Positions 54,751 to 63,462 of a stretch of DNA of 64,000 nucleotides are shown piece after piece; within the stretch, counting starts at the first letter, position 1, and each line of letters starts with the position of its first letter. The position numbers and the translations under genes were made by a program. This DNA is from Eubacteriales bacterium. Lineage in GTDB: Bacteria; Bacillota; Clostridia; Lachnospirales; Lachnospiraceae. The notes beneath the pieces are model-generated. The model was not told where the DNA came from. It did no database searches and worked only from the letters and a program-made list of their open reading frames with translations. The stretch lies in the NCBI GenBank assembly GCA_030524175.1, contig JAUNHC010000003.1:62001-126000 (forward strand), given 5' to 3'.

Positions 54751-56778
54751 TTATTTTTTCTTTATCAGTTTATATAAGGCCTTTTCCTGATCCAGCTCAT
54801 TATCCCTATCATCATCAGCATCAGGCAAAACCTTTAAAAAATTATAATTAAAATTATCATATTTAGATTTATTTAGTCGGAACCATTGATGAGATGCCCT
54901 GGCATTCTCCTTCTCCTCTCCCTTGGCACTCTTATCCTCCCCCAATGGATACATTACCTTCATTGGCCTTTCTTTCCAATTAGACATAATTTTAAGTTCG
55001 TTCGGAATTTCATCATCTATAAAACCATTTACACCAAAGAATTCTTTATAACTTATTCCGTCTCTTGTTCCTATTGTTATAATGCTCCAACCTCCTGTAT
55101 TCTCATCAATCTCCCGTATATGCAGACCGTCAACAATAATTTGTACACTTCCAAATCCCAAAGGCTTACCTCTGCCTATTTTATGTGCACAATCAGAACT
55201 TCCAAGATCTAATGCCCATTTTAATTGTAATAGTTGTTTTTTATCTAATTGTTCAAAGTACACACGAAAATGAAATTTAGGCTCTGACCCAATCTCTATA
55301 TCCGGTTTCAAAGGTCGTATTCTTTGTTGCATAGGGCTCACTTTATTACCCTTAAAACTATCCAGATCCACATCACTGTGCCAATAGTATTTACGTCCAC
55401 GGATTCTAGGATAGCTTTTGTTTAAAGCGATTCTCTCTTTACTGTTCTTTTTGCCATTTCTATATTTGTACTTATAATCATAAGTCCAATAACCCTGCAT
55501 ATTGTCTTCATCAAAAATTTCGTTTGACCTATAAGGAGACTCTGTATAAAATTCGACAGCACTGGGCCGTGGTTCACCCAATTCAGACAATACTATTGGT
55601 TTTTCAAACAAAATGCTGCTGTCTTTAACTGGATGAATCAATGTAGCATCTGTTATTCTTATCTTCGAACCATAGGCATAGGTCTCAGGTTTCTCGGTTT
55701 TATCCAGCATCCCAAATACTTGGCAGGCCGGACATAAATATTCATTATTACAAGGCTGATAGCCCCCGTTATTTCTCAGTAAATCTTCTACCGTTTTCTT
55801 AAATGCTTCTCTGCCGATACAAGCCGGGCACATATAAACACGGTTTTTATTATCCTTGGCATAGTATACGAGAATATAACTTCCATCTTCCAGCAATTCA
55901 AATTCCTTATACCACCCCTCTGTTTGCACCTTGCAATTCTTTGCCTTATCTCTATAATTTTCTAAAACTTTTTTCAAGAGGTCTACATCCTCATCGCAAA
56001 CTTTTATTGGTTCATTATTTGTTTTTCCTTCAATTTCATAAAAAATTGTCTCACAGTGTTTTCGATCTATGTATTCTCCTTTATGAAGATAACCTTTTCT
56101 AAAATTTGGATTTGACTCTCGTTTTTCTTTTGTAATATTTACGGTATGCTTCGTTACCAGATTATTTTTTCCGATACAAAACCATATTTCCTGACCTTCC
56201 TTCCAATTATCATAGATTTTTCTAGACACCTGCCTATTTACATTTTCTCCGTCATTTTGTTCCACACGCAGTCTTGCTTTTTTGCATTCTTTCAGATACC
56301 ACCCATCCTTTTCTTTATCAAAATATAAGATTCCTGGTATTTTAACCTCTCCACATCTTCTTGATAAATCTCTGCCTCCATCCACTGATGACATACACCC
56401 GTTAAAAGCCGCCTCATACACACTCCTGACCGGGCCCCTGATTTCACTGCCTGGAATAACCGGATTTGAGGGCGGTAACGGAGGCGTATTTAAATATGGT
56501 TTTTCATTAGACCAGTCATCATATGAAAAGAAATCATACCCTTTAAATTCCTCTTTATTTTCATCCCACTCTTTCTCTTCCAAAAGCCTCGCAGAAGAAG
56601 ATGTGTTGGGGATGAATAATGGAGTCAGAAGTCTCATTCCACAGTCAAAATAACCTGTGTAACAATCTTCATCCTTTATATCAGGCTGCTTACGCCGGCA
56701 TTTTTCTCCCAACGGTATAAAATTATAAGGATTTACAAATCTATAATTAAAATCTTCTTTTATTTTGTCATCTCCCAC
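54751..56778 (-). CDS. Type III-D RAMP protein, Cas7 with zinc-ribbon insertion (TIGR03986-like)
   Basis: 675-residue RAMP subunit of the crRNA complex. The Cas7 core starts RFVNPYNFIPLG and has the glycine loop IPGSEIRGPVRSVYEA (about 108-123), ending with the C-terminal IGRGKPLGFGSVQI (about 534-547). A large insertion (about 165-360) holds two CPAC knuckles (317-320 and 349-352), a likely zinc ribbon, the second within LCPACQVFG. The start is set at GTG 56776-56778 because GGGAGGG precedes it; an ATG 78 bases earlier lies deep in csx19. Matches the Cas7-insertion subunit of the III-D variant complex. Confidence 0.82.
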   Translation of the reverse strand: MGDDKIKEDFNYRFVNPYNFIPLGEKCRRKQPDIKDEDCYTGYFDCGMRLLTPLFIPNTSSSARLLEEKEWDENKEEFKGYDFFSYDDWSNEKPYLNTPPLPPSNPVIPGSEIRGPVRSVYEAAFNGCMSSVDGGRDLSRRCGEVKIPGILYFDKEKDGWYLKECKKARLRVEQNDGENVNRQVSRKIYDNWKEGQEIWFCIGKNNLVTKHTVNITKEKRESNPNFRKGYLHKGEYIDRKHCETIFYEIEGKTNNEPIKVCDEDVDLLKKVLENYRDKAKNCKVQTEGWYKEFELLEDGSYILVYYAKDNKNRVYMCPACIGREAFKKTVEDLLRNNGGYQPCNNEYLCPACQVFGMLDKTEKPETYAYGSKIRITDATLIHPVKDSSILFEKPIVLSELGEPRPSAVEFYTESPYRSNEIFDEDNMQGYWTYDYKYKYRNGKKNSKERIALNKSYPRIRGRKYYWHSDVDLDSFKGNKVSPMQQRIRPLKPDIEIGSEPKFHFRVYFEQLDKKQLLQLKWALDLGSSDCAHKIGRGKPLGFGSVQIIVDGLHIREIDENTGGWSIITIGTRDGISYKEFFGVNGFIDDEIPNELKIMSNWKERPMKVMYPLGEDKSAKGEEKENARASHQWFRLNKSKYDNFNYNFLKVLPDADDDRDNELDQEKALYKLIKKK

Positions 56779-57380
56779 TTTAAATCCCTCCCTATATTTT
56801 CCTTCCAAACACAAAAATCCACCATACGTAAGTCTGTCTGATACGCCATCCCCCATGAATCATTCTGCGGAGTACCCATAAATTTTCTTACGCAAACAGC
56901 CGCTTCCTTGTGTTCTCTCAGTTCTATCGGTACCCAAATCCGCGTCCCTCTTTCAGATGTTAAAAGGCTCCATTGTAAACTATCTATCACTTCACTTTTT
57001 TCAAATCTACCCCAGAGCTTCTGATTTTCATCTATTATAAATCCATACATCCCCTCAGCATTTTCTTTGCAGTCAAGGATACTGCCTCGAAACCTTCCAA
57101 TCCAATGCCCCTTTATTGGTGAAATCCGCAATTCACCAATTCTGTTAAAAATTCGCATTTCTTGCACATATCTCCAGTCCAAGGGTAATAATTTTTTTTC
57201 ATTATCCAGCTTTAATAAATAGCTTTGATCCTTATAAATCCCAAATCCTACTGCAAAATCCAAAACCACATAAATCCATGCTTCTTCAAAGTATTTTTTT
57301 ACTCGTTCTTTTACCGCTTCTACTGATACCTCATATATTTTTTCATAACCTTCAAACGTTTCATTTCCCTGCTGTATCAT
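56760..57380 (-). CDS. csx19: Type III-D accessory subunit Csx19-like
   Basis: 206-residue protein. The stretch RIFNRIGELRISPIKGHWIGRF (about 82-103) and IIDENQKLWGRF resemble the Csx19 (TIGR03984) family, a small subunit found in type III-D operons that binds the effector complex. GGGGAGGG precedes the ATG, which follows the Cas7-2x stop directly. Its end overlaps the next gene by 19 bases. Identification rests on motif memory and on operon position. Confidence 0.68.
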   Translation of the reverse strand: MIQQGNETFEGYEKIYEVSVEAVKERVKKYFEEAWIYVVLDFAVGFGIYKDQSYLLKLDNEKKLLPLDWRYVQEMRIFNRIGELRISPIKGHWIGRFRGSILDCKENAEGMYGFIIDENQKLWGRFEKSEVIDSLQWSLLTSERGTRIWVPIELREHKEAAVCVRKFMGTPQNDSWGMAYQTDLRMVDFCVWKENIGRDLKWEMTK

Positions 57381-58811
57381 TTATTCCCTCCCCGTACACC
57401 ACAAGGCTGCTGCCCGCATATATTCCTTTTTCATACTCTCATTCAACACATTACCATCCAGGTTAATCTCTGTGTTTTTTCCCTCAGGTTTACAAAATAT
57501 CCCACGCCCAACTGCTGTTTCTCCACCAATGGTCAAAATTCCAGCCTGCAAATCCGAAATTGCCCAAAGGAGCATTCCACAAATAGCATTACTACTATTC
57601 ATCTTATCACTTTTCTCATCTTTATCCTTTTTCCATCGAATTTTAAGTACAACTGTTCCATCCACCCATGGTACTTCTTCAAAAAGCGCGCCCTCAATAG
57701 TGCCTCCTGTAAAACGGTCTGTGGCAATTCTAGTCAAAGGTATGCCATGCCCGCCTTTGACCACAGCTTCTTCAAATATAATTCTTGAAGATAGCAGATT
57801 TTCTTCTTGCTGTTCTCCTTCTATCCATGTACCCCAAAAAGGCTCAAGTTGCTTTTGGGCCTCTACCCAACTTTGCAAATGAGACAGCTGTTTCACAATT
57901 TTTGCAATGTGACTGCGAAAAGCACCTGCAATACTACTGCCGGGTATCACTGCCTGCTCCCCCTTACCGCATACCGTCAGCTGTCCGTAATCTGGAATGT
58001 CTTTTTCTTTTCCAAAGGCTGCATTATAAACTCTCACCAGCAAGGTATAAGGAATTTTCAATGGAACCTCCATTAAATGTTCTGTGTGCATATATTCTTT
58101 TTCACCTATACCATCTTCGATTTCAATGGTTTCTGCCTGCAGAAATGCATTCTCATTGTCCCAATCCCAGTTAAGCCATTCCCCATATTCCTTTTCCATA
58201 TTAAACTTTTTCACTTTGGCACTTTCTATTGCCAATTTTCCAAATCCTCTTCTGTTTCTTGAACCTATACGGAGTTCTCCTATTGAAAATCCATAAATCC
58301 ACTGCCGGATCCAAAACTCATCCTCCTCCCAAGCCGCCTGGATATTTCCTTTCTTGTCCACAAAATCTTTTCGTTGGATCATTTCCAACCTTATACAAAA
58401 AGTAGCCTTTTCTTCAATTATTTGAATTTCATACTTAGCACCGGATTTTGGAGTTTTATTTTCACTTAATTTCACGCCATCCCGAATACTTGTAACCGCA
58501 TTTTTCAAAAAAACATCATAGCAGTATATCCTGCTCTGTCTATCATTACTCGCCCCGGGACTACCATCATAAGGGGTGCCAAAAAGCTTATCCGACTCTT
58601 TTTCCAAGCCTAATTCTTTATTATAAGCACGCAACGCACCAGCTAATCCACTCCCCGGAATGTAGGGCACACCTCTTGCATTCAATATTATATCTGCATC
58701 TGTATCTTCCTGTTCGCCGGAACCTACTGACAATGGAGAAGCAAGATACCCTGTGAGTTCCACACATAACCGCCCGCAAATCTTATTTCCTGCCTTTGTA
58801 TTATCATTCAT
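57381..58811 (-). CDS. Tandem Cas7 RAMP protein (Cas7-2x, Csm3-like)
   Basis: 476 residues with two Cas7 domains in tandem. Domain 1 (about 1-205): SPLSVGSGEQEDTDADI with several aspartates in the loop that normally holds the RNA-cleaving Asp, VPYIPGSGLAGALRAY (48-63), and GSRNRRGFGKL (183-193). Domain 2 (about 245-440): VIPGSSIAGAFRSHIA (288-303), IPLTRIATDRFTGGTIEGALFEE (357-379) and GGETAVGRGIF (429-439). IDRFTGG-type motifs are typical of Csm3/Cmr4 backbone subunits. It should line the crRNA backbone and cut target RNA. It overlaps the upstream gene by eight bases. Confidence 0.88.
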   Translation of the reverse strand: MNDNTKAGNKICGRLCVELTGYLASPLSVGSGEQEDTDADIILNARGVPYIPGSGLAGALRAYNKELGLEKESDKLFGTPYDGSPGASNDRQSRIYCYDVFLKNAVTSIRDGVKLSENKTPKSGAKYEIQIIEEKATFCIRLEMIQRKDFVDKKGNIQAAWEEDEFWIRQWIYGFSIGELRIGSRNRRGFGKLAIESAKVKKFNMEKEYGEWLNWDWDNENAFLQAETIEIEDGIGEKEYMHTEHLMEVPLKIPYTLLVRVYNAAFGKEKDIPDYGQLTVCGKGEQAVIPGSSIAGAFRSHIAKIVKQLSHLQSWVEAQKQLEPFWGTWIEGEQQEENLLSSRIIFEEAVVKGGHGIPLTRIATDRFTGGTIEGALFEEVPWVDGTVVLKIRWKKDKDEKSDKMNSSNAICGMLLWAISDLQAGILTIGGETAVGRGIFCKPEGKNTEINLDGNVLNESMKKEYMRAAALWCTGRE

Positions 58812-60906
58812 CCTTACTTCTGCACCTCGCTTTCCATTTTGCGTTTTCCAAATAAAGCTTCATAAATCCATATGTCTCACCTTCGCAAGGCTCTATAAAC
58901 TTTAAAATTCTTTGTCTTTTTTCTGCTTTATTTATATGTTCAACTTTGTTTTTAATCTGATCATAAAAATCTTTACTGTTTGCGTATCTTCTAAGCAGCT
59001 GTGACAACAACGAGATAGCCGACGACGGCGGAAGACATCCTTCACGAATGCCATCTAATTTCTGCATAGCTATCTTCTCACATTCCAACTGCACTTCCCG
59101 CAATTGGCGCAATCTGTCAATCAGGCCATTATCTCCATTCTCTACATGGTTTACTTCCTCTTGATCAAAAACGATTTCTCCTTCTTCTGATTTGTCCCAT
59201 AGTCTGACAGCTGCCTGTCCACATCCGTTTCCAACTAACGTTCCCCATCTGATATCTTCAATATCACAGGAGTTGATTTCTCTGTCTGTTTCCAAATAGT
59301 ATGTACTGCCCAGATCAATGGCTGGATATGATACTGACGGAAGCCTCCATTTGCTGTTATATCCACTATATGTCGTACTGCTGACCGCCACTTTTCTCAA
59401 TTCAATAACATTACACCCTAATGATTCCTTTAGTTCATTCTCAAACTCTGCTTTATCTAAAATATATTCACCAGTTTGCCTATCCCGGCTAATCATAGGG
59501 GTAAGAAACCACAGCATCCACTTAGTGCCTTTCCGTGAATCTTCTGCACTCTGGACCTTTTTATTTATATCTATGATTTTGAAAGAACAATTTCCATATT
59601 CAGCTGTCCTTGATTTACCCAGTCTCATGCGGTAGTCACAATCTTGCAGACATTTTACTAAACGCAGGATATCCTTTGCTTTTCCACCCCATGTTCCTGC
59701 GAAACTCTGCCCTTTTGACAATGCAGTATAGTTAAAAAATTCTCCTGTCGGAATAGTTGTATCTTCAGCTCGCTCATTTACAGCATGTCCGATTCCCCTA
59801 TCAATGGGGCGGGAGTGATGAAAATGAAGTTCCTTTGGGGGAGATACTACATGCATTTTCTTACCCTCCCACCATACCAATCCATGAACGTCCTTCCGTT
59901 TTCGTTCCTTATCCTTTTCTATATGGAACCATTTTCCCTCATCTTCTTTCATCTCTGCAACTGCTCTTGGGCACGGAAAATATATTTTACCATTCCGTTT
60001 TGGAAATCCATACCCGAACTGTACATCATCATGCAAAAATATTCTGCTGAAATCCTCGTCTTTATGTGCGTTTCCACCCAGCGAATACTTTTGGATATAC
60101 ATTCCTGCAAGAGCCCCAAGCATCGTGCTTCCTGGAATACAATTGCCTGTACCATCTATGACCACAGGAGAATTTAAATTGAGCTCATAGGACAAAATCA
60201 CTTCTTCCTCTGGATTATATTGATAAAGCAAGTTTGCCTTTCCATCCGAAACCCTATTGATAGATTGGAAGGTATTGCTTTCTGGTGATACTCTCTCCAA
60301 TTCACATTGGACTTCTCCCAAGCCTCTGGTTATTCCCATTCCCATATGACGAAGTCCTTTCACACAGTCCAGAAGTAAATCTTCCTCCTTTTGATTCAAC
60401 TCTCCTACTAGACTACAAACAAAATGAAACCCTGCAGGAACTACTTGAATAGTGCGCAGGGAGTGATTCTTTACAGCTCCAGTCTCTGAATCCATTGCTG
60501 TATGAGTTCGCATTCTGGTAAAAAATCCCTCAAAATACTCTTTCTCTGCACTTTCACATCTCTGTACTTCCATTTGAAAAAGCTTATAATCATCAATATC
60601 TATTTGATTTTCATCTTCAAACAAATATCCGGGAACTGAACATAGGTGCGCGTCACTGATGAATATGCCCTCAGCCCGCGCCGCCCCTGTTTTCCCAAAA
60701 ACTCCTTCTAATACAGACTGATCAATCAGCCCATTATCCCGCATTTCCTTCCCTTCGTTCACAAGGCAGCCTTTTATCCTTTTTGCGGGTATATAAGGAA
60801 TACCATTTTCCATTGCTGTTTTTATATTTGTTATGCCTGGCGCATTTTCGCCGGTAGCTGTACAAAGGTCACTTTTTAATTTAATCTTTAAATTCCATTT
60901 TTTCAT
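58804..60906 (-). CDS. csx10: Cas7-Cas5(Csx10)-Cas11-like fusion protein
   Basis: 700-residue fused effector subunit. An N-terminal Cas7-like domain (about 1-205) has IPYIPAKRIKGCLVNEG, the RMRTHTAMDSETGAVKNHSLR loop and MGMGITRGLGEVQ. A Cas5/Csx10-like domain (about 235-575) has NCIPGSTMLGALAGMYIQK, SRPIDRGIGHAVNERAEDT and RLGKSRTAEYGNCSF. The C-terminal 110 residues (about 590-700) are strongly helical and charged, as expected for a Cas11 small subunit. Normal Csx10 is about 400 residues, so this is a fusion. AGGAG precedes the ATG; it overlaps the end of cas10 by 26 bases. Confidence 0.83.
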   Translation of the reverse strand: MKKWNLKIKLKSDLCTATGENAPGITNIKTAMENGIPYIPAKRIKGCLVNEGKEMRDNGLIDQSVLEGVFGKTGAARAEGIFISDAHLCSVPGYLFEDENQIDIDDYKLFQMEVQRCESAEKEYFEGFFTRMRTHTAMDSETGAVKNHSLRTIQVVPAGFHFVCSLVGELNQKEEDLLLDCVKGLRHMGMGITRGLGEVQCELERVSPESNTFQSINRVSDGKANLLYQYNPEEEVILSYELNLNSPVVIDGTGNCIPGSTMLGALAGMYIQKYSLGGNAHKDEDFSRIFLHDDVQFGYGFPKRNGKIYFPCPRAVAEMKEDEGKWFHIEKDKERKRKDVHGLVWWEGKKMHVVSPPKELHFHHSRPIDRGIGHAVNERAEDTTIPTGEFFNYTALSKGQSFAGTWGGKAKDILRLVKCLQDCDYRMRLGKSRTAEYGNCSFKIIDINKKVQSAEDSRKGTKWMLWFLTPMISRDRQTGEYILDKAEFENELKESLGCNVIELRKVAVSSTTYSGYNSKWRLPSVSYPAIDLGSTYYLETDREINSCDIEDIRWGTLVGNGCGQAAVRLWDKSEEGEIVFDQEEVNHVENGDNGLIDRLRQLREVQLECEKIAMQKLDGIREGCLPPSSAISLLSQLLRRYANSKDFYDQIKNKVEHINKAEKRQRILKFIEPCEGETYGFMKLYLENAKWKARCRSKDE

Positions 60907-62509
60907 TGACCTGCTTCTCCTGTATATTTAATAAATCCTCCAACAGTTCCGTTCTACATAATCCCCGCAGTTCCAGTGCATCATAAAGAGAAGAATTTCT
61001 CCAATCATCTGTCTGTATCAGTTCCTCAATATTGTATTTACGGGATAAAAACTCCTTTTGCAACAGCTTCATTTGTTCATCCCCTTCCAGCATCGCACCA
61101 TATATCCTGTGAAGTCTGTTAGACGGCCATTTGTCTTCCATTGCTTTTATAGTATCGTATAAATAAACCAATGCATCGTTTCTAACTCTCTTATTTTGTA
61201 CAGTCACACAATAAGGGCGCATCTGCCATTCTTCATGTTTTTGAACACCGCCCACCTCGCTTCCTTTTAACACACAAAAATCCAAGAAACTACTGTCCTG
61301 ACAGTTATTCTTCTCCTTCCGTTCCTTATACCACTTCTTTTTTGCTCTGGAGCAAGTCTCCTCTGCAATGTGATAGGCCTCAGAAAAGGGAAAGTGGCTG
61401 TGTACAAAAGCAATTCCAGCACAAGCTGTGATTTTTTTATTCTCCTCTTTCTGACAATTTGAAAGCTCATTCAAAAATCCTGCTGCAATGGGTATTGCCA
61501 AATCGGCAGCACACAAGAATGTAAAATCATCTCCGTCTAGTATAACTGGTCTCAGGGGAAATATCGTCCTCTCTTCATCATCCCTGCTTAAAAGCTTCGT
61601 ATGATTCTCCAGCTTTAAAAGTACTGCTCTATAAGCATTCTTAAAAATACCAGTTATCTCTTTTGATTTTTGTCTCAGCACCGAAACGGCTACTGCATAT
61701 TCTGTCTCTGTATTCAAAACCTCCTGAATTTGCCGTCCCATTCCATTGCCATCAATATGAACAACTGCAATATAACTGTTTTCGCAGTTTTTACTACATA
61801 ACTGTTCCATTTCCACTGGATAATCATAATTATTAATTTTATCAAGCATGGGATACATTTTTTTATCTTTATTATGTCTTGACCACTGATAAGTCTTCCA
61901 TTTCTGATATCTCATCTCAGTCATATTTTTAATAACATAGGATTCGAACTTATCACCGCTCCCATCTTTTTTATATTTATAGCATCTGGTGATTGGCTGA
62001 TGATCCATATTGTCTTGTTCCACTACTGGAAATGGAGAATACACTGGCTGTCGAATCATATCGGCCTTAATTCCGGCTAAATTCCTACCTAACTCCTCCA
62101 TATCACTTTTAAAATTTTGTAACTCGGTTTTTTCTACATATGCTGATACCAAATAAATACCCTGACAATTTTCTGCAACTTTTCTTCCCAAACTCTGGCT
62201 TACTTTTTCAAATTCTTGTCTGCCACGGAATAATACCACTGCATTTCCACCGCCAATATATACGATTTCAGCTTTAAGATTCTCCTTTTCTAAAATACAC
62301 AGTCTATCTTCTTTTTCCCAGTCTAAAACATAATCCTGCGGAAAAATAATTTCTTCCTTAATAGAATCCGGAAGAAATTCTTCTAAAATCCTAGTCACCT
62401 GACAAGATGCTCCAACATTTTCCTGAAGTCTGTTCGATGCAAATATGTATGATTGGATACCGCTAACATCAAACTTTGCCAGAATATACGGATCACTTTT
62501 TCTATTCAT
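60881..62509 (-). CDS. cas10: Cas10 (type III large subunit), no HD domain, DGDD palm motif
   Basis: 542-residue Cas10/Cmr2-like protein. It begins directly with the first Palm domain (FDVSGIQSYIFASNRLQENVGAS, 13-35; IGGGNAVVLF, 85-94), so the N-terminal HD nuclease is missing. The second Palm has VVHIDGNGMGRQI (249-261) and LRPVILDGDDFTFLC (319-333). The usual cyclase motif GGDD is DGDD here (325-328): the metal-binding aspartates stay but the first glycine is lost. Cyclic oligoadenylate synthesis is therefore uncertain. A helical C-terminus follows. It starts eight bases before the stop of the upstream gene. Confidence 0.9.
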   Translation of the reverse strand: MNRKSDPYILAKFDVSGIQSYIFASNRLQENVGASCQVTRILEEFLPDSIKEEIIFPQDYVLDWEKEDRLCILEKENLKAEIVYIGGGNAVVLFRGRQEFEKVSQSLGRKVAENCQGIYLVSAYVEKTELQNFKSDMEELGRNLAGIKADMIRQPVYSPFPVVEQDNMDHQPITRCYKYKKDGSGDKFESYVIKNMTEMRYQKWKTYQWSRHNKDKKMYPMLDKINNYDYPVEMEQLCSKNCENSYIAVVHIDGNGMGRQIQEVLNTETEYAVAVSVLRQKSKEITGIFKNAYRAVLLKLENHTKLLSRDDEERTIFPLRPVILDGDDFTFLCAADLAIPIAAGFLNELSNCQKEENKKITACAGIAFVHSHFPFSEAYHIAEETCSRAKKKWYKERKEKNNCQDSSFLDFCVLKGSEVGGVQKHEEWQMRPYCVTVQNKRVRNDALVYLYDTIKAMEDKWPSNRLHRIYGAMLEGDEQMKLLQKEFLSRKYNIEELIQTDDWRNSSLYDALELRGLCRTELLEDLLNIQEKQVNEKMEFKD

Positions 62510-63448
62510 CTTTTTCTCCTTCTTTTGATTCTGTTAAAATTTTATTAAAACATTGGGCATAAGCTCGATGTGGGAACAACATAGGATTGTTCAATACCAT
62601 GAGAAGTTGATTTAATTGAAAAATCAGGGACAGGAGCACATTTTCTTCTAACTTACCATCTTTGTTTATCTGTTCAACTTTCAGTTCCTGAAGGAATTTT
62701 TCTCTCTGTCTGCCTGAAGTTTCCACAATTTTAATGGCACCCTTTTTTCTAGCATCTTTCTCACCTGCCAGCTTCACATCATCCATATTATCTAACGCAT
62801 GATTCAAAGAATAATGCCATTTAACTAATGAGTTTTCTTCACCTCTTATATATTTATACAATTTCTTATCATCTTCATTTACTGACAATATTATGTCAAA
62901 TTCATCTTTAAAATTCGAAAGTTTACCCATGGAAGCCATTGCACATAGAATTAAAATAGGCCGTGTTGCAGTCTGTGTAACACTATGAGGAGTCATGACA
63001 CTATTATCCACCAGCTTCGTTGCTAATCTTGCTACTGAGTCCATTGAAGTGATCAGCCTCTCTATTTCTTCTTTCCATTCTTTTACATTCGATTTATCAA
63101 TTCTTTTTGATTTGCACTGAACCACAGCAGCCACAGCCTCAATTGGAATAAATTTAATCTTTCCATAATTAAAAATATATGGCGTATACATCTCATCAAA
63201 AATTGCTAAGTCAACTTCCTTAGATTTGTGTCCATAAGAGTCAATAATAAACACACTCTGTTCAATACAATATTTTTTGGGAATGATCATTTCAAATAAT
63301 GACTTCCATACGTTTTCCCTATATGCACCTACTGTTGGGTAATGATTCGAAACATTTAATAATATCTGGTTTACAATCGACTCTTCGATTTTTCATAATT
63401 ATCAGCCAGCATTCCTATAAGATCTTTATATGTTACTTCTTTCGTCAT
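62502..63448 (-). pseudogene. DUF6602/restriction-nuclease-like gene with a -1 frameshift
   Basis: The intact-looking part (62502-63290, 262 residues) contains FIIDSYGHKSKEVDLAIFDE and FIPIEAVAAVVQCKSKR, like the D...ExK core of PD-(D/E)xK nucleases and DUF6602 proteins. Upstream in the same frame, 63291-63390 also translates sensibly (HYPTVGAYRENVWKSLFE), but without a start. A good start (GGGGAG, ATG at 63448) reads MTKEVTYKDLIGMLADNYEK in another frame and stops after five more codons. One extra A in the run at 63389-63393 (five T on the plus strand) would join both. So this is a frameshifted gene or a base-calling error. It lies between cas6 and cas10. Confidence 0.62.
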
Positions 63449-63462
63449 CTCATACTCCCCTC

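Noticed and set aside
63380-63400. Programmed -1 ribosomal frameshift in the nuclease-like gene
   Set aside because: The zero-frame codons at the A-run do not form a X-XXY-YYZ slippery heptamer, and no downstream stem was evident. A simple indel or sequencing error is more likely.
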